Shown: one piece after another, positions 13,362 through 26,444 of the stretch
Layout: each line of letters opens with the position of its first letter
Position numbering within the stretch: the stretch's first letter is position 1
Assembly: GCF_042100115.1 (NCBI RefSeq)
Contig: NC_091274.1
Span: forward strand, 372,001 to 436,000
Direction of reading: 5' to 3'
DNA: 64,000 nt
From: Alternaria dauci
Taxonomy: Eukaryota; Ascomycota; Dothideomycetes; Pleosporales; Pleosporaceae
Notes under the pieces: model-generated
The model's input: only the letters and a program-made list of their open reading frames with translations
What the model was told of the DNA's origin: nothing
Database searches by the model: none
Made by a program: the position numbers and the translations under genes

Positions 13362-13397
13362 TAGAATTTAGGATATAGAGCTATAACCTAGATTCTA
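13362..13397. repeat. 36-bp imperfect palindrome, copy 1
   Basis: The arms are TAGAATTTAGGATATAG (13362-13378) and CTATAACCTAGATTCTA (13381-13397), complementary at 15 of 17 positions around a 2-bp spacer. The right arm, reverse-complemented, is identical to the left arm of the copy at 17366. Confidence 0.7.
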
Positions 13398-13859
13398 TTA
13401 CCTAGGTAGCTAGCCTTTTACTTCTTATTATAATTACTATTATATAAGGCTATAGTAGGGGTAGGAGGTATAGTAATATTAGATACTTATAAGCTACTTA
13501 AATAAGAGTAAATATTCCTATCTTAGTTAGTTTATTATCTAATAGTAGGCTTATTAGATTATATAAAGTATCTTATCTTATCTAGTTCTAAAGTAATCTT
13601 ATTAGCTAGTTAAGCTAGAGTATTAGCTTAAGTAATATCCTTATCTTATTTATTCTAATCCTTATCTTAAGCTAGAGCCCTCCCCTTATTAGTAAAGAAG
13701 GATTAATTAAGGATATTCTCTCTAGGTACTACTATAAAAGTAAATATCTTTAGTTATTATTAAATAATCTAAAGTTCTTTAACTATCTTAATAACTTTCT
13801 ATTACTTAACCTTTATATATTAAATCTACTATTTTTTACTTATATTATTAATCTTAATA

Positions 13860-16800
13860 TATTCTAGTTATACTATCTTATTATCTTATAAGAGTTATCT
13901 AATATACACCTTCTAGATAGGGTTACTAAATAGAATATATAAGTTAGCTAAGAAAGCCTACCTAATACCTCTAAACTAATTTAGGTATCTAGAAGGAGTA
14001 TAAGGAGGAGCTATTAAGTTTTAATACGCGTTATAGATTTCCTTATAAGTACCTATAGCTAGTACCTTTATAATACCCTTATAAACTATAATAAACTATA
14101 GAAGGATAGTATATTATACTTTTATTGCTAGTCCTATTAATCTATATAGTAATATTAGCGAAGTAATATAAGTAACTCCTTTCTAATATAGAACCTTTAT
14201 CTATTTAATATTTAGGTGTTTAAATAAAATTACTATAGGCTAGTCCTTACTATTAACCTATCCTTTAATATAACCAGTAGAAGAATAAATACTAACTATA
14301 GTACGCTAGCTAATATACTCTAGAACTATATTATAAAAACTAGCTAGAATCTTAGTATAGTTCTATTTATCTTTATTATTAAAAGATACTAAACCCTAGA
14401 TTATATCCTACCTAGAACTATCCTAGCTAGCCTATTCTAAATTAAGATCTATATAATAAAAAGTAGTCTTATCTCCTTTTATTATATACTTAGTATAGTA
14501 AGGGTAAGAAATTAATATATATTCCTTCTAGAGTATAGCGTAGCTAAACTAGTATCTTAGGTTAGTGTATATAACCTACTAAATTAAAGAGTAGTATATA
14601 TTATAAAGCTATACTAAGTTCTCTTTTCCTCTAATATAGCGTAGGTAGTATTAGTGTATATTAAAACTTTAGTTAATAATCTCTACTATTTCCTTATCTC
14701 TAAATAGGTAGTTAAACTAATTAGTAATATAATTACCTTTATTAGTAAAGTTTATATAAAAGGATACTATTCCCTAGTCTTTAATAATCTTATCCTAGTT
14801 AAAGCTAGTAAAGTTACGTTTATTTAGGTAGTAATAATAGCTAAGTATATTATCCTCCTATTAATTCTAATAGTAATAACTAATAAAGAGTATTAAAGTA
14901 ACTAGGTTACTCTAGATAATATCCTATTAGCTATATAGGTAATATAGCTAAGAAAGTGTATTATTAAGTATTATACTAGATATAGCTTATTTAAATAGTC
15001 CTACTACTATAGTAGTAGCGCACCTATAGATAAAATATAATATATTATAGTTCTTAACCTTATTACTATCCTAATAGATCTTATAGTACTATTCCTTAAA
15101 AACTATATACTATTCTAAGTCTTTAGGGGATACTTTCTTCTTATATACCTTCTTTAATAGTACTAGTAGGATAGACCCTATATCTATATATTTATATAAA
15201 TCTACTAGGATTTAAGTTAACTATTGATATATATCTAAATCCTCCTCTTAATACTTATTATCTTCTAGAATAGAATTAATAGCGTTTACACTTTATTATT
15301 AAGTAGAAGTTAGCTTTAGTACTCTTAAACTCCTTTTAGGAATAATTAGTAATAGAATATTAGCTATTATAATATTTTTCTTAGCTATTATATTAATTAC
15401 TATAGCTCTCTTTACTACTACCTTCTTACTAGCTTCTAGTTCTACTATCTTACGTTCTTCTAAAGGTTTATTAACTCCTAAGGTCTTAGCTTTATTTATT
15501 ACTTCTCTAAGGGAGTAAGCTTGTAATTATATTATAAAAGCTAGTTCTATAATACTTTCTTCTACTTAACTAACTTTATTATTAATAGAGATAGCTAAGT
15601 AGTACTTTAGAGATATCTTAAGCCCTTTAGTCTTTAAGTTTCTCTCTTTATCTTAGTTATAAGTAGTAAACCCTATATATAAACTAAGTACTATTACTTA
15701 AATATAGTAATAGAGTAGCGTCCTCTAAAAAGGTTATTAGGATTCTAATTAGGTATTAGGCCTTAGCTTCTTTATATTATAGATAAAGTTATCCTCCTCT
15801 ATCTCGTAGGCTTTATATTCTTAACCTAACTCTTTAATCTTACTATCTCTTAACGCTTTATATTAGTTTATATTAAAAGTATTATCTACTATAAACTAGT
15901 ATATAGACTTTAGTTTAGATTTAGTATTACCTAGTCTTATCTATTAATAAACTAATTATTAGCGTAGTTCTTTATACAGAGTCTAGCTACTATAATTTAG
16001 TTAAGGAAAAGTGTAGTATTAATAAGCCTTATACGCTTTAGTATAAAAGCTATATTAGCTATTATCTAGAAAGTACTTATTATATAGGACTTCTACTTAT
16101 AGAGGTAGTTCCCTACTAATCTTAGTTCTAGTTTCTTAATAGTCTTTACTACGCTAATTATTTTAGTCTTATATCTATCTTTTATATTAGTTATTTCCTT
16201 AATAAGAGGTTAATACTCTATAAAGGATTTATATCCCCTATACTTATTTATTAGGCTTAGAAGTTTCTTATATATTATTATTACCTTAAGTATATAATTA
16301 TAGAAGAGCTTAAGGGCCTAAGAACTATTATAGAACTAAGTATCTAGTATTATATATTACTAACGTAGAGTCTTATTTTTTAGTTAGCTAATAAGATTAT
16401 ATACTAAGTCTTAGATATTAGCTAGCGCCTATTAGGCTATATTAAGAATATCCTACCTAGCTTATATTAGTTCCTAGTTTAATATTATAATATATTACTC
16501 TTTATTAGGTAGTTTAGATATATATTATACTTAAAGATTACTAAAATTAAATAATAAACCTAAGGTTATTAGAGGTAAAGTTTACTATAAAGAAGGAAGT
16601 ATTATTACTAGCGCTTTACCCTTACCCTTATCCTTATTCTTATTTTTTAGAGCTATCTATTACTATTCCTTTAGTAACGTAGGGTGCTTTAGTATATAGA
16701 ACTAAGTACTTTAGTGCACTAGTAAGTAATTATATATAGGAGGTTTTATACTACTTCTAGCTACTACTCTTATATATTATATATAATTAAGTTAAGTATA
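13860..16800 (-). pseudogene. RIP-destroyed large protein with PhyH-like 2OG-Fe(II) dioxygenase region
   Basis: The minus strand reads for roughly 900-1000 codons in a single frame with many stops, nearly all TAG or TAA, as C-to-T change of CAG, CAA and TGG would give. Near 14455-14447 it reads YIDLN, where Y is a CAY-to-TAY product, so originally an HxD. It is followed by QGxVSFNNxD (family ALDD-like) and about 100 residues later, near 14146-14138, by a degraded HGS box. HxD, then D(D/N), then HGS is the metal and 2-oxoglutarate site order of phytanoyl-CoA-dioxygenase-type folds. I recall undescribed fungal proteins with the same order (FRHIDLN..QGSVSLDD). The N-terminal two thirds is unrecognised and Lys/Glu-rich. 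The ends are approximate. It cannot be expressed as it stands. Confidence 0.45.
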
Positions 16801-17365
16801 GAGAGTAGTTTAAAAGAATAAGAAGGAGATTAGGAACTTAAAGCTAAGAGGTATTACTTTTATCTATCTTATAGCAGCGTGTTTATAGCTTCCTTAGCTA
16901 ATATTACCTAGGTAGTAATATAAGTAAAGGTAAAAGAGCGTATAAAAGTAAAGGTAAAATAATAGCGTATAACTATAGGCGCGTATTCTATAGAGAGGTA
17001 CTCTACCTTTATATTCTTCTTTAATTAGAACTAATAGCTAATTATTAAGGGCTAAAAGTTAGCCTATTACTAGGGCTATAGATTCTAGGTTTATTACTCT
17101 TAGTAGAGGAAGAAAAAAGGAAGAAAGGAAGAATATATTCTATTTATATAGTGCTAAGACTATACCTAAACACTACTTAGCGGCTAGTTAAAAAAGTTTT
17201 ACTTTATATAATAAAGAACTAGACTAGGTATTATTATTTTCTTCCTCTCTATTCCTAAGGTAGTGTTATACATATACCTTAGTTATTATTTTCTAGTATC
17301 TAAAGAGATTTAAAATATATTATTATATTGTATATAGTTTATAATATATTCTAGTAGTTAGGGTA

Positions 17366-17401
17366 TAGAATCTAGGTTATAGCTTATAAACCTAAATTCT
17401 A
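17366..17401. repeat. 36-bp imperfect palindrome, copy 2
   Basis: The left arm is TAGAATCTAGGTTATAG (17366-17382), and the right arm ends CCTAAATTCTA at 17401. With the copy at 13362-13397 it brackets the interior of the 4.3-kb block. Confidence 0.65.
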
Positions 17402-19430
17402 TATTTTAAGGGTATAAATAATTAGTATTATCTTAAATTAATAAAGGAGTACTTAGAGGTGTTAAATTACTACTAAAAGCTACTCTCCCTCCCCTTCCTA
17501 GAAAGATAGACTATCCTATAGTCTATTTAGATACTAAGGAGGTGTTAGAGTTAGATCTAGAGTTAGAATTTCCCTAATCTTATGTATATACTTATTATTC
17601 TTTTTTTATTAGACGTTTAGTAATAACTACTCTAGGGACTATCTTATTATCCTTCTATTATATAGTTAGTTATCTTAATAGTCTATAGTCTTAGGGTAGT
17701 AATTCTTTAGTATCTAGAATAACTAAAATATCTAGTATAGCGCTACTATTTTCCTAGTACTCTAAGTTCTATAGTTTTATATTACCTCTATCTTCTTCTA
17801 TAATATTATCTTTAAGACGCTAATAGAAGAGTTTTAGCCTTTTTCCTAGTATAGTATATAAGAAAATAGTACTATTAAGGTCTTCTAAGTAGTAGGTTCT
17901 ATAGTTAGGCCTTACCTCTTATTCTCTATATAGTCCTAGCTATTTTATATTAAGCTTTTAATCTCTTAATATATTAATTTCCTATATTAAATTCTAAAGA
18001 AGTACTAAGTCTCTAGGTATAATATCTTCTTAGTAAATTTCTTTTATATTATCCTAATATTCTTTCTTAGCTATATATATATAGTTAGTATAAGCTATAG
18101 CTTCCTTAGTAAACTAATCTCTAAGATCTAACTATATTACTTAAATTATAAGTAGCTATACTTAATCTTTAACTTACTAGAATAGTAAGGTCTACTATAT
18201 TAGTAGTAATAGTTTAATTAGTAGGACTAGGTTCTAGCTAGTAACTAACTATTATAAAGAATAGCTAGTTTATTCTTATATTAAAATTATATTTATAAGA
18301 AGTACTATAAGAAGGTTCTTAACTTATAGGCCTAAGAGTTTTATTAAAGTATTTATTTAAATAATAAATATACTAGTAAAAGATATAAGTATAATACTAT
18401 TAAAAAATACTATAGTAAATTATAGTAAAGGTATATTTCCTAAATACTTATTTTTACTATATATAGCTATATATACTAGAGTATTTATAATAGGCTTATA
18501 TCTTTCTTTAATCTTACTTATTACTTATAGGTTATATACTAATAACTATATATAGTTAATCTTATAGGTTTTTACTAAATAGTTAACTACTTTAGTAAAG
18601 TCTAGTCTACTATCTACTATAAGTTTTCTTATTATACTCTATCTATATATAATATCTTTATAAATAAACTTAGTAATAGTCTTAGACTAGTTATTTAATA
18701 GTATGTAGGCTTCTAGCTATCTACTAAGATAGTCCCTTATAATTACTAAGTACTTCTTTCTAAAGTATTATAGTATATAAACTATATTAATAGTAACTAT
18801 TTCTTAGATTATAAAGCTATACGTATTAGTAAGTATATCTACTATCCTTTTTAATAATCTTAGTTAATAATCTAGGTATATTACTAAACGTCTATAAATA
18901 TAGTTATATATCCTATTCTACTAATAACGTTACGCTAGTATTAAGTATACTATATTTACTCTATAATATCTAATCTATTAATAAATATTCTATACTATAG
19001 TAGATTATAAGTTAGGATTATTTATAACTCTCTTAATAGCTATATTATATAAAGTTTTCTTAAATAGTATTCTATCTTATATAAAGAAGTTTAGGGCCTT
19101 CTTTTTCTATACCTAAAGTTCTTATAGGGTTATATCTCTTAGTATTTTTAAGCTTAATAGGAATTAAGTATACTATTTAGATATATTAGTAAACTCCTAC
19201 TAGAGTATTCTCCCTTCTAGTAATAGTAAAGAAGGTATATTAATATTCCTAATTATATAATTAATATATTCTTTAAGATTATCTTTAGGTTCTTCTAGTA
19301 GTTCCTATCTATCTAGTTTTAGGTACCTTAAGAGAGCGTCTACTACTATATTTTTTTTACTTAGGATATACTTAATATTAAAATCCTAGAGTATAATAGT
19401 AGATATCTAACTATTTATTACTAACCCTAG

Positions 19431-19661
19431 TTCGATAGGTGTCTTTTTTTAGTTACCTTTAGTAAATGATTTTAACTTTAGTTTTCGTGTATAGACGTTA
19501 GAGCTTTACTATAAAACGCTGATTAGTCCTATATTCGAACCGCCTTATTACTTTATCTTTTTTATTAACTTTTACGACTAATAAGTAGAGGGATAGCTGC
19601 TTTTTATTTTTTTTAAAGTTATATTTTAATAATACCCCTACACTTATAGAAAATAAAAAAA
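19431..19661 (+). mobile_element. R element copy, 5'-truncated, with 15-bp duplication
   Basis: This is about 230 bp, ending in aaaataaaaaaa, between ttattactaaccctag (19415-19430) and ttattactaaccctaa (19662-19677). It splits the RNase H region of Gypsy B, whose conceptual reading rejoins across it. It carries the least-mutated B-box-like stretch (attcgaacc near 19538-19546), preceded by tagacgttagag about 45 bases upstream, a spacing like that of the A and B boxes of tRNA-derived promoters. The A-box match is poor. Confidence 0.75.
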
Positions 19662-22344
19662 TTATTACTAACCCTAAGTTATCTATAGAGGATTTATTAA
19701 GTTAGGTAATAAGAGTAGCTACGTTAGTTTTAATAGTAAAGTATACTCTATATAGTTATATTTAAAACTTCTTTATAGCCTATAGTACTACCTTATATTC
19801 TAACTTTATACAATACTACGTTTATTCTTATACTAACTATAAGGTACTTTTAAATTAGACTAGGTAACGTTTACTATCTTCTTTAATTTACTTAATATAT
19901 ACCTCTACTCTATCCTAGCTATTATCTATTATAAGGAATATTTTATTAGTAAGGATATCTAAATAATCTAAATTAACTAGTAATAGTACTAAAAGAATAA
20001 ACTATTTTAAGCTATATATAGCCTTATCTTATTCCTTTAGCTATATAAACTCTATATCCTCTTAGAGGAGAGAGAATAGGGGTTTAACTTTTAGAGTAAA
20101 ATAGTTAATCTAAATATAGTAGTATACGTAAATACCTATAAATAATTAAACCTCTATATAGTTCTTATAAGGTAGCTAGTTTAAGATCTTATTAACGTTC
20201 CTAGTATTAGGGTACTAGCTATCTAGACTTACCTTATATCTTATTACTTTTAATTATTCTATAAGGAAGTAGTATTTCTTCCTATTTACTATATTACTTA
20301 CTTACTTAATACCTACTAAGGCCTAATCTAGTTATTAGATATATTCTAGGATATACTATTATACTCTAGGGAATAATTCTTCTCTTTTATAGTTTATTTT
20401 AGGTCCCTTAGAAGTAATATTATTAATAAATAGTATTATCTCTAGCTAATAGTCCTTTAGGATCTTTATTATTACTCTCTAAAAGGTAGTAACTAAATTT
20501 ATAGTACTTATAACTATAGTATAAGATTAAATAAGGCTAATTAGTATCTAGAAAGCTATTATATCTTAACTATCTAAGTAGAGGGTAATCTAGTTATAGC
20601 TAAAGAATAAGTTTATAAGAGATATAATCTTATAGCTAGTAAAGTATTTAGAAAACTTATTAGTAGTAGGAGGAAGATTTATATCTCTTATAGTAACGCT
20701 ATTAAGTTTTTTTATATTACTAATCTAGCTTACTTCTTTATCTTTCTTAAGGACTAAGTACTATAGGTTATAATATTAGCTATTACATCTTTCCTATATA
20801 CCTATATTTAATCGCGCGTTAACTATTATAATTACTTTTAGTTTAAGGGCCTTTAGGACTATAAAGCTATATATCTAGTATACCTTATATAGTATTATCC
20901 TTATTTTATAGGGTAGGTAGATACTTAGATAAATTTACCCTACCTCTTTAAATTACTATAATAGCGTACCTTCTTAATTATAGAGTATTTTAATTATTAT
21001 ATTATACTCTTATAGTAAATACTATTCTCTAATATATAACTTAGTAATCCTTTCTATTATTAGTTAGGTTCCTTTTAGAAATATAGCGTAGCGCTATTTA
21101 AATTAGTAGTTATAAGGACCTAGATTAGAGTTTTAAATACTAATACGTAGGCGTTATTATTTAATTACTCTCTCCTTCTAGTCCTTATATCTAAATTCTA
21201 TTAGTACCTCTTATCTAAGAATATCTACTAGCTAGACCTTCTTATCTACTATTTTATATAGCGTTTATATATTATTTTTTCTTTAGATATAAGGTAATTA
21301 TTCTTAGTTTATATATTCTTAGTTTAACTTACTTATAATTACGTACTAACTAAGCTCTAGTAGACCCTCTAAGTCTTTTACTTTACTTATAGCTATTATA
21401 AAGACTAGATTTATCTATTATTTTTAACTTTAGATATCTTATTTACTAATAATTATTCTATACTCTCTTAGTCTAGTAGTAGGATTAGACTATACTACTT
21501 TATAAAGATACTTTACCCTTACTACCTTAAGAGGATATTAATTACTATTTATAACTATATTAATTATACTTAATCCTAAGGACCTATTATTAGGTAGGTA
21601 TACTTCCCCTATACTTATACCTACTACTTATTTTCTAAATCTTTATTATCTTTATAGGGCGTTATCTATAATAAGTAATATAGTACTAAGTTAGATACTA
21701 TAAAGACTATATTCTTTATACTATCTTCTAAGAGTATCTTATATATTACTCTCCTAAAAGTATTATATTAAATAGTTATCTTTATATATACGTACTAAGG
21801 ACCTCCTAGTATTACTAATTAAGTTATATTAGTAACTATTTAGAAGTTAGTAAGTATTATTACTAAACCTGTTTATATAAGTATATTAAAAGCTATTCTA
21901 CTAAAGGGTTATATGTACTATTTATAAAGGTAACTCCTTAAGGCGTGTTACTAAGTTTATAATATATAAGTTTATATAGTATTTTTATAGCTCTAGCTAC
22001 GCTAAGTTATAAGATATTTATCTAGGCGCTAGTATTAATTAGGTACTTTATAGAGTTACTATTAATTATTACTTAGTATTTAGGTAAGTCTATTTATATA
22101 TAGGCTTACCTATTTTATTAGTATATACTACGTACTACTTTAGTAGGGAGTATATTTAGTTCTTTAATCTAAGTATTACCTCTTCTAGTACCTCTATATC
22201 TAGTTTATACGCCTGTATTATATAGATAAAGTATACTATACTTTTTACTACTATATATTATTATACTATAATAATTATATTCCTATATAAAAATATAAGT
22301 AGCTAGGTTAGGGTTAGTAATAGCTAGCTAATTAGATTATATAA

Positions 22345-22380
22345 TAGAATCTAGGTTATATCTAAAGAACTTAGATTCTA
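22345..22380. repeat. 36-bp imperfect palindrome, copy 3
   Basis: The left arm TAGAATCTAGGTTATA (22345-22360) matches copy 2, and the right arm is TTAGATTCTA (22371-22380). It lies inside the gag side of Gypsy B, away from the 4.3-kb block, so the motif is not confined to that block. Confidence 0.6.
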
Positions 22381-22791
22381 AACCTAACCTAACTTCTAAT
22401 ATATTAATACTTCTACTACTATTAACTACCTCTATATCCTTATCTAAAAGGTTATATAGTTACTTTTTTAGTCCTTCTTAACTTATTAAGTCTATAATAG
22501 TAATACCTCTTACTTCTTAGTTAAGTAAGACTATTAGGATATAGTTAGTATCTATATAAAGTAATTCCTATAATCCTTCCTTAGGTAAAGTACCTATAAA
22601 TTTTATAGCTTTCTTCTTATATCTTTATTATAGTTATTTAAGATCTATAAATAGATTACTATTAATAGTTATTAACTAAAGTAGCTTAATAATAGAAAAT
22701 AGGTCTCCTTTATACTATATTTCTTAGTATTTATACGTAGTATCTATTAGCTAAGAATTTATAATAGGATTATTAGGGACTATAATTTAAT

Positions 22792-24255
22792 TTTTTGTTT
22801 TCTATTAGTGGGGGGGTATTATTAAAATAAAACTTTAAAAAAGTAAAATATAGCTATTCCTCTACTTATTAGTTATAAAAGTTAATAAAAAAGATAAAGT
22901 AATAATATAGTTTAAACGCTAAACTAATAAGTATTTTAGGGTAGTAAAGCTCTAACGTCTATACGTAAAAACTAAAGTTAATAAGATTTACTAAAGGTAA
23001 CTAAAAAGATACCTATTAAATCTTAGTAGGCCTAATAGGGATTACTAGCTATTATTAGCTAGTAACGTAATTATAATATATTATAAAGGGGAGAGAGGAT
23101 ATAGTATATTTACTATAACTAAGAGGAGGTTATATAAAAGCCTAGCTACTTCTAACCTTTATACTAATACTAACTTACTTTAAGTATCCTACTATATATA
23201 ATTAAATTATACTATATATAATTGAATTATTCTATATATAATTAAATTATACTATATATAATTAAATCGCACTATATATAAATATATATATTTCCTCTTT
23301 ATCCTTATCTAGGAGGTCTTCTAGCCTAACCTAAAAACCCTAGCTAGATAGGTACTAATTAATATATCTATAAGTATATGATATACCCGCCCTATATATA
23401 CTTAGGAGCTAAATCTAGTAGTTAGTAAGGAGCTAGAAGAGTAAATACCTCTAATACTATTAATCCTTAGTAATAGTAAATCTCTTAGCTAGTACCTTAT
23501 TAAGAGGTCTAGGGTTAGTAATATTATTATAAAGGTAACCTATAAGTAGACTAAAATATAGTATCTAAAGAGGGTTATAAAGTTTAAGAAGATTATCTAC
23601 ACTAACGCTTACTACCTTATTAATCTCCTTATATTTAGCTACCTTACCTACCTAACCTTTAGTAAGTAGAGTAAAGAGACTAAGAGATAGCTATACTACT
23701 AAGCTATTAATGTTAAAAGAGCGCTTAAAGACTAGTATCCTAGGCTTAAGGAGAGGGAATTTAAAGAGATACTATAGGGATAAGAGAATAAGGCGTAGGC
23801 TACGCTACTATTAATATTCCTCTAACTAAAGCTAATTATTAAGCAGCAGCAGTAGCTACACTATAGGTAGCTAGTTAGTTATTCTTAGGAAGGGGCGGCG
23901 GAGGCGGTAGTAGTAGAGGTAGTAGTAGTAGAGGTAGTAGTAGTAGAGGTAGTAGTAGTAGAGGCGGTAGTAGTAGAGGTGGCGGTAGTTATAAAGGGCG
24001 GCTGCGAAGGTTATAAAGGGTAGAAATAGCGGAGGATAGCGTGTATATTAGAAGGTTACGTCTTATCTCTAGTAGGCGTATAATACTATTATATATCTTT
24101 AGTATCTAGCGTTATAATATACTACGTACGTACTAGTAGTACTAAACGTAGGCTTATATAAGCTTATAGTTACCTAGTTAGCGCTTTATCTTAAAAAAAG
24201 TCTCTAAATATACTATAATAATAATAAAAATATAGTCTATAAAGGCTAAGGCTAA
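22792..24255 (-). mobile_element. R element copy 4, near full length, inside Gypsy B
   Basis: This has the same order as the copy at 9355-10723: T-run (reverse A-tail) at 22792, G-tract, B-box block, four units of the 20-bp minisatellite (23191-23270), and an expanded (tag)n/(ggtag)n tract at 23890-23990, ending at aaagg near 24250. The target duplication is not clear. It lies between the gag-like halves of Gypsy B. Confidence 0.65.
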
Positions 24256-26444
24256 ATATTATAGTGTTAGCTTTAGTAAGAGTTCTAAGAGTAGATTCTC
24301 CTCCTCTTAGGATAATATTTACTATATTAACCTTATCTATTTAATAGTCTATATTAGGTAGGTAAGGATTAAATAGTTAGTCTTAGAACTACAAGAATTA
24401 AAGTAATATATTATATTTTTCTTTATATTAGTCTAAAGAGGAAGTAATATTAGCTAAAGTAGTAAGGTTTTAAAGTTTAGTAGACCTTATAGCTAGATAT
24501 AAGTCTCCTCTTAAAAACTTCTTAGGAATAATACTTTACGCTAGCTAGTTAAGGATATTATTAGTAATATTAAAGTATTATCTAATCTTAGCTTTTAGTT
24601 ATTAGAGATTAAAGTTAAAAGGAACTAATCTTAAGATCTCTTTAAGTTTTATATATAGAGGGCTAAAGTAGTAAGTCTTATACTTAATATCTAAGTCTTA
24701 GTTAAAGCTAATCTACTTTATCTTTTTTAAGTAATTATATAGGTTATAGTCCTTAACCTAATATCCTATCTTATTATATATATTATATATATGATAATAT
24801 TCTCTACTACTATAATTAGCTATATCTTAGTTTAGGGCTATATTTCTAGGTACTATAGTAATAAAGGTAGTATTATTCCTTTTATTTAGAGGTCTAGCTA
24901 TTATAGCTTTAGTAATAAAGTATATATAATTACTTAGTTTCTTTAGTAGCCTAGATATATCTAAATAGGCTATTAGTATATCTACTATAGCTAGTTTAAT
25001 CTTTATATCTCCTAAGGACTTATTTAAATCCTCTACCTCTTTATCTATATTATAAAGGGTAAAAGGAATAGCTACTACCTTCTTTACTTTAGATATAACT
25101 TCTATTATACTTTCTAAAGTAAAGGTTACTTTCTTATTAGATAGTATAATACGTTATATTTTTATATTAATATTACCTCTTTCTTAATTATATATCTTAT
25201 TAAGACTATTAATCTTCTTATAATAAGATTTTAAGAATATATATATTTAGTCCTTATTATATATAAACTACTTATTACTTATTAGAGCGTTAGTTATATA
25301 ATATATAATTACTTCTTTATCTAATTATAGTAATCCTTTAGTAAAAAGAATTCTAACTTCTACCTTTAGTAGCTATCTATTATTAATATAAGTATCTACT
25401 ACTAAGGAAAAGTAAGTATAGTACTCTACTAGGCCTAGCTAATCCTAGAAGTAAGAGTTTAAGTATATTTATAAATAGAATTATTTACTTATTATTATTA
25501 TAGTATTTTTATCTTACTACTACTCCTTTATACTTATTTAGAGCTATAACTAGTTTTTAAAAGAGTAACTAGGTAGCTATTTTAATATATAAGAGATAGT
25601 TTGATTTATATTAAATAGGTAGTCTAAAAGTATAGAAACCCTTATATTATTAAGGGTATTTCTATTATTAGCTTATTAGTTAAAGTCTTTAAGGAACTTA
25701 GTAACGTCCTTTTCTATAAAAACTAAACTAGTATACCTAAGTCTAGCTATAGATAAAACTAGGTTACTTAGAGTAGATATAATATCTTTACTAGTACTAG
25801 TTATTATTAATAAAGCTTCTAGAGTAGCTTCTAAAGGGTTCTTAGATATTAATAAAAAGAGTAATTATAGTTCTAAGCTACCTTAGTACTAAATAGCCCT
25901 CTAGTTCTTTTTTATATTACGTAATATAAAAGAACTTATAAATTAGTTCTTCTTAAACTAAGTTAAATTAATATAACTAAATAATTAATATATCTAAAAG
26001 ATAGATATATACCTTAATAATTTAAGTAGTATATCTAGTATACGCCTCTTATAGTAACTACTAACTATCTCTTTTAATTACTTCTCTAGCTTATCTATAT
26101 ATACTAGTAGTATTACCCTTTAAGTTTATTAGATTAGTATTTTCTATCTAATATTATTTTTAAGAGGGGTTACTATCTAGTCTATTAAATTAGTATTTTC
26201 TATCTATAGTATTAGTATAGGTAATTCTATTCCTAAGTAGAGTACTTATTTTAAGAGTAAGTAACATTAGTCTAAGGAGTTATTTAATAGTATAGGATAA
26301 TATAGCTTCTAATAGTCTCTTCTAAAGAATCTAATTATAATAGGGTCTTAGCTACCCCCTTATAGGATAAATAGTAGTATTAGCTACGTATTAGAATTAC
26401 TTCTTTACTAAGTTAAATAGTATCCTTATGGGCTTCGCTATTTA

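Larger units (their letters stand above)
13168..17487 (-). mobile_element. 4.3-kb block inserted in the Gypsy B purine tract
   Basis: The exact 15-mer cctccccttcctaga occurs at 13153-13167, next to the LTR, and again at 17488-17502, where Gypsy B internal sequence resumes. The simplest reading is a target duplication around a 4.3-kb insertion. I see no LTRs and no terminal inverted repeats. Related palindromes of about 36 bp lie near each end (13362-13397 and 17366-17401). The interior holds one very long decayed minus-strand coding region, listed separately. The element class is unknown: a non-LTR insertion, or a larger mobile unit carrying a gene, are both possible. Confidence 0.5.

Noticed and set aside
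13860..16800. Considered as a live transposase or helicase gene
   Set aside because: No DDE, HUH, tyrosine recombinase or helicase motifs were seen in the conceptual reading, and the frame is full of stops.
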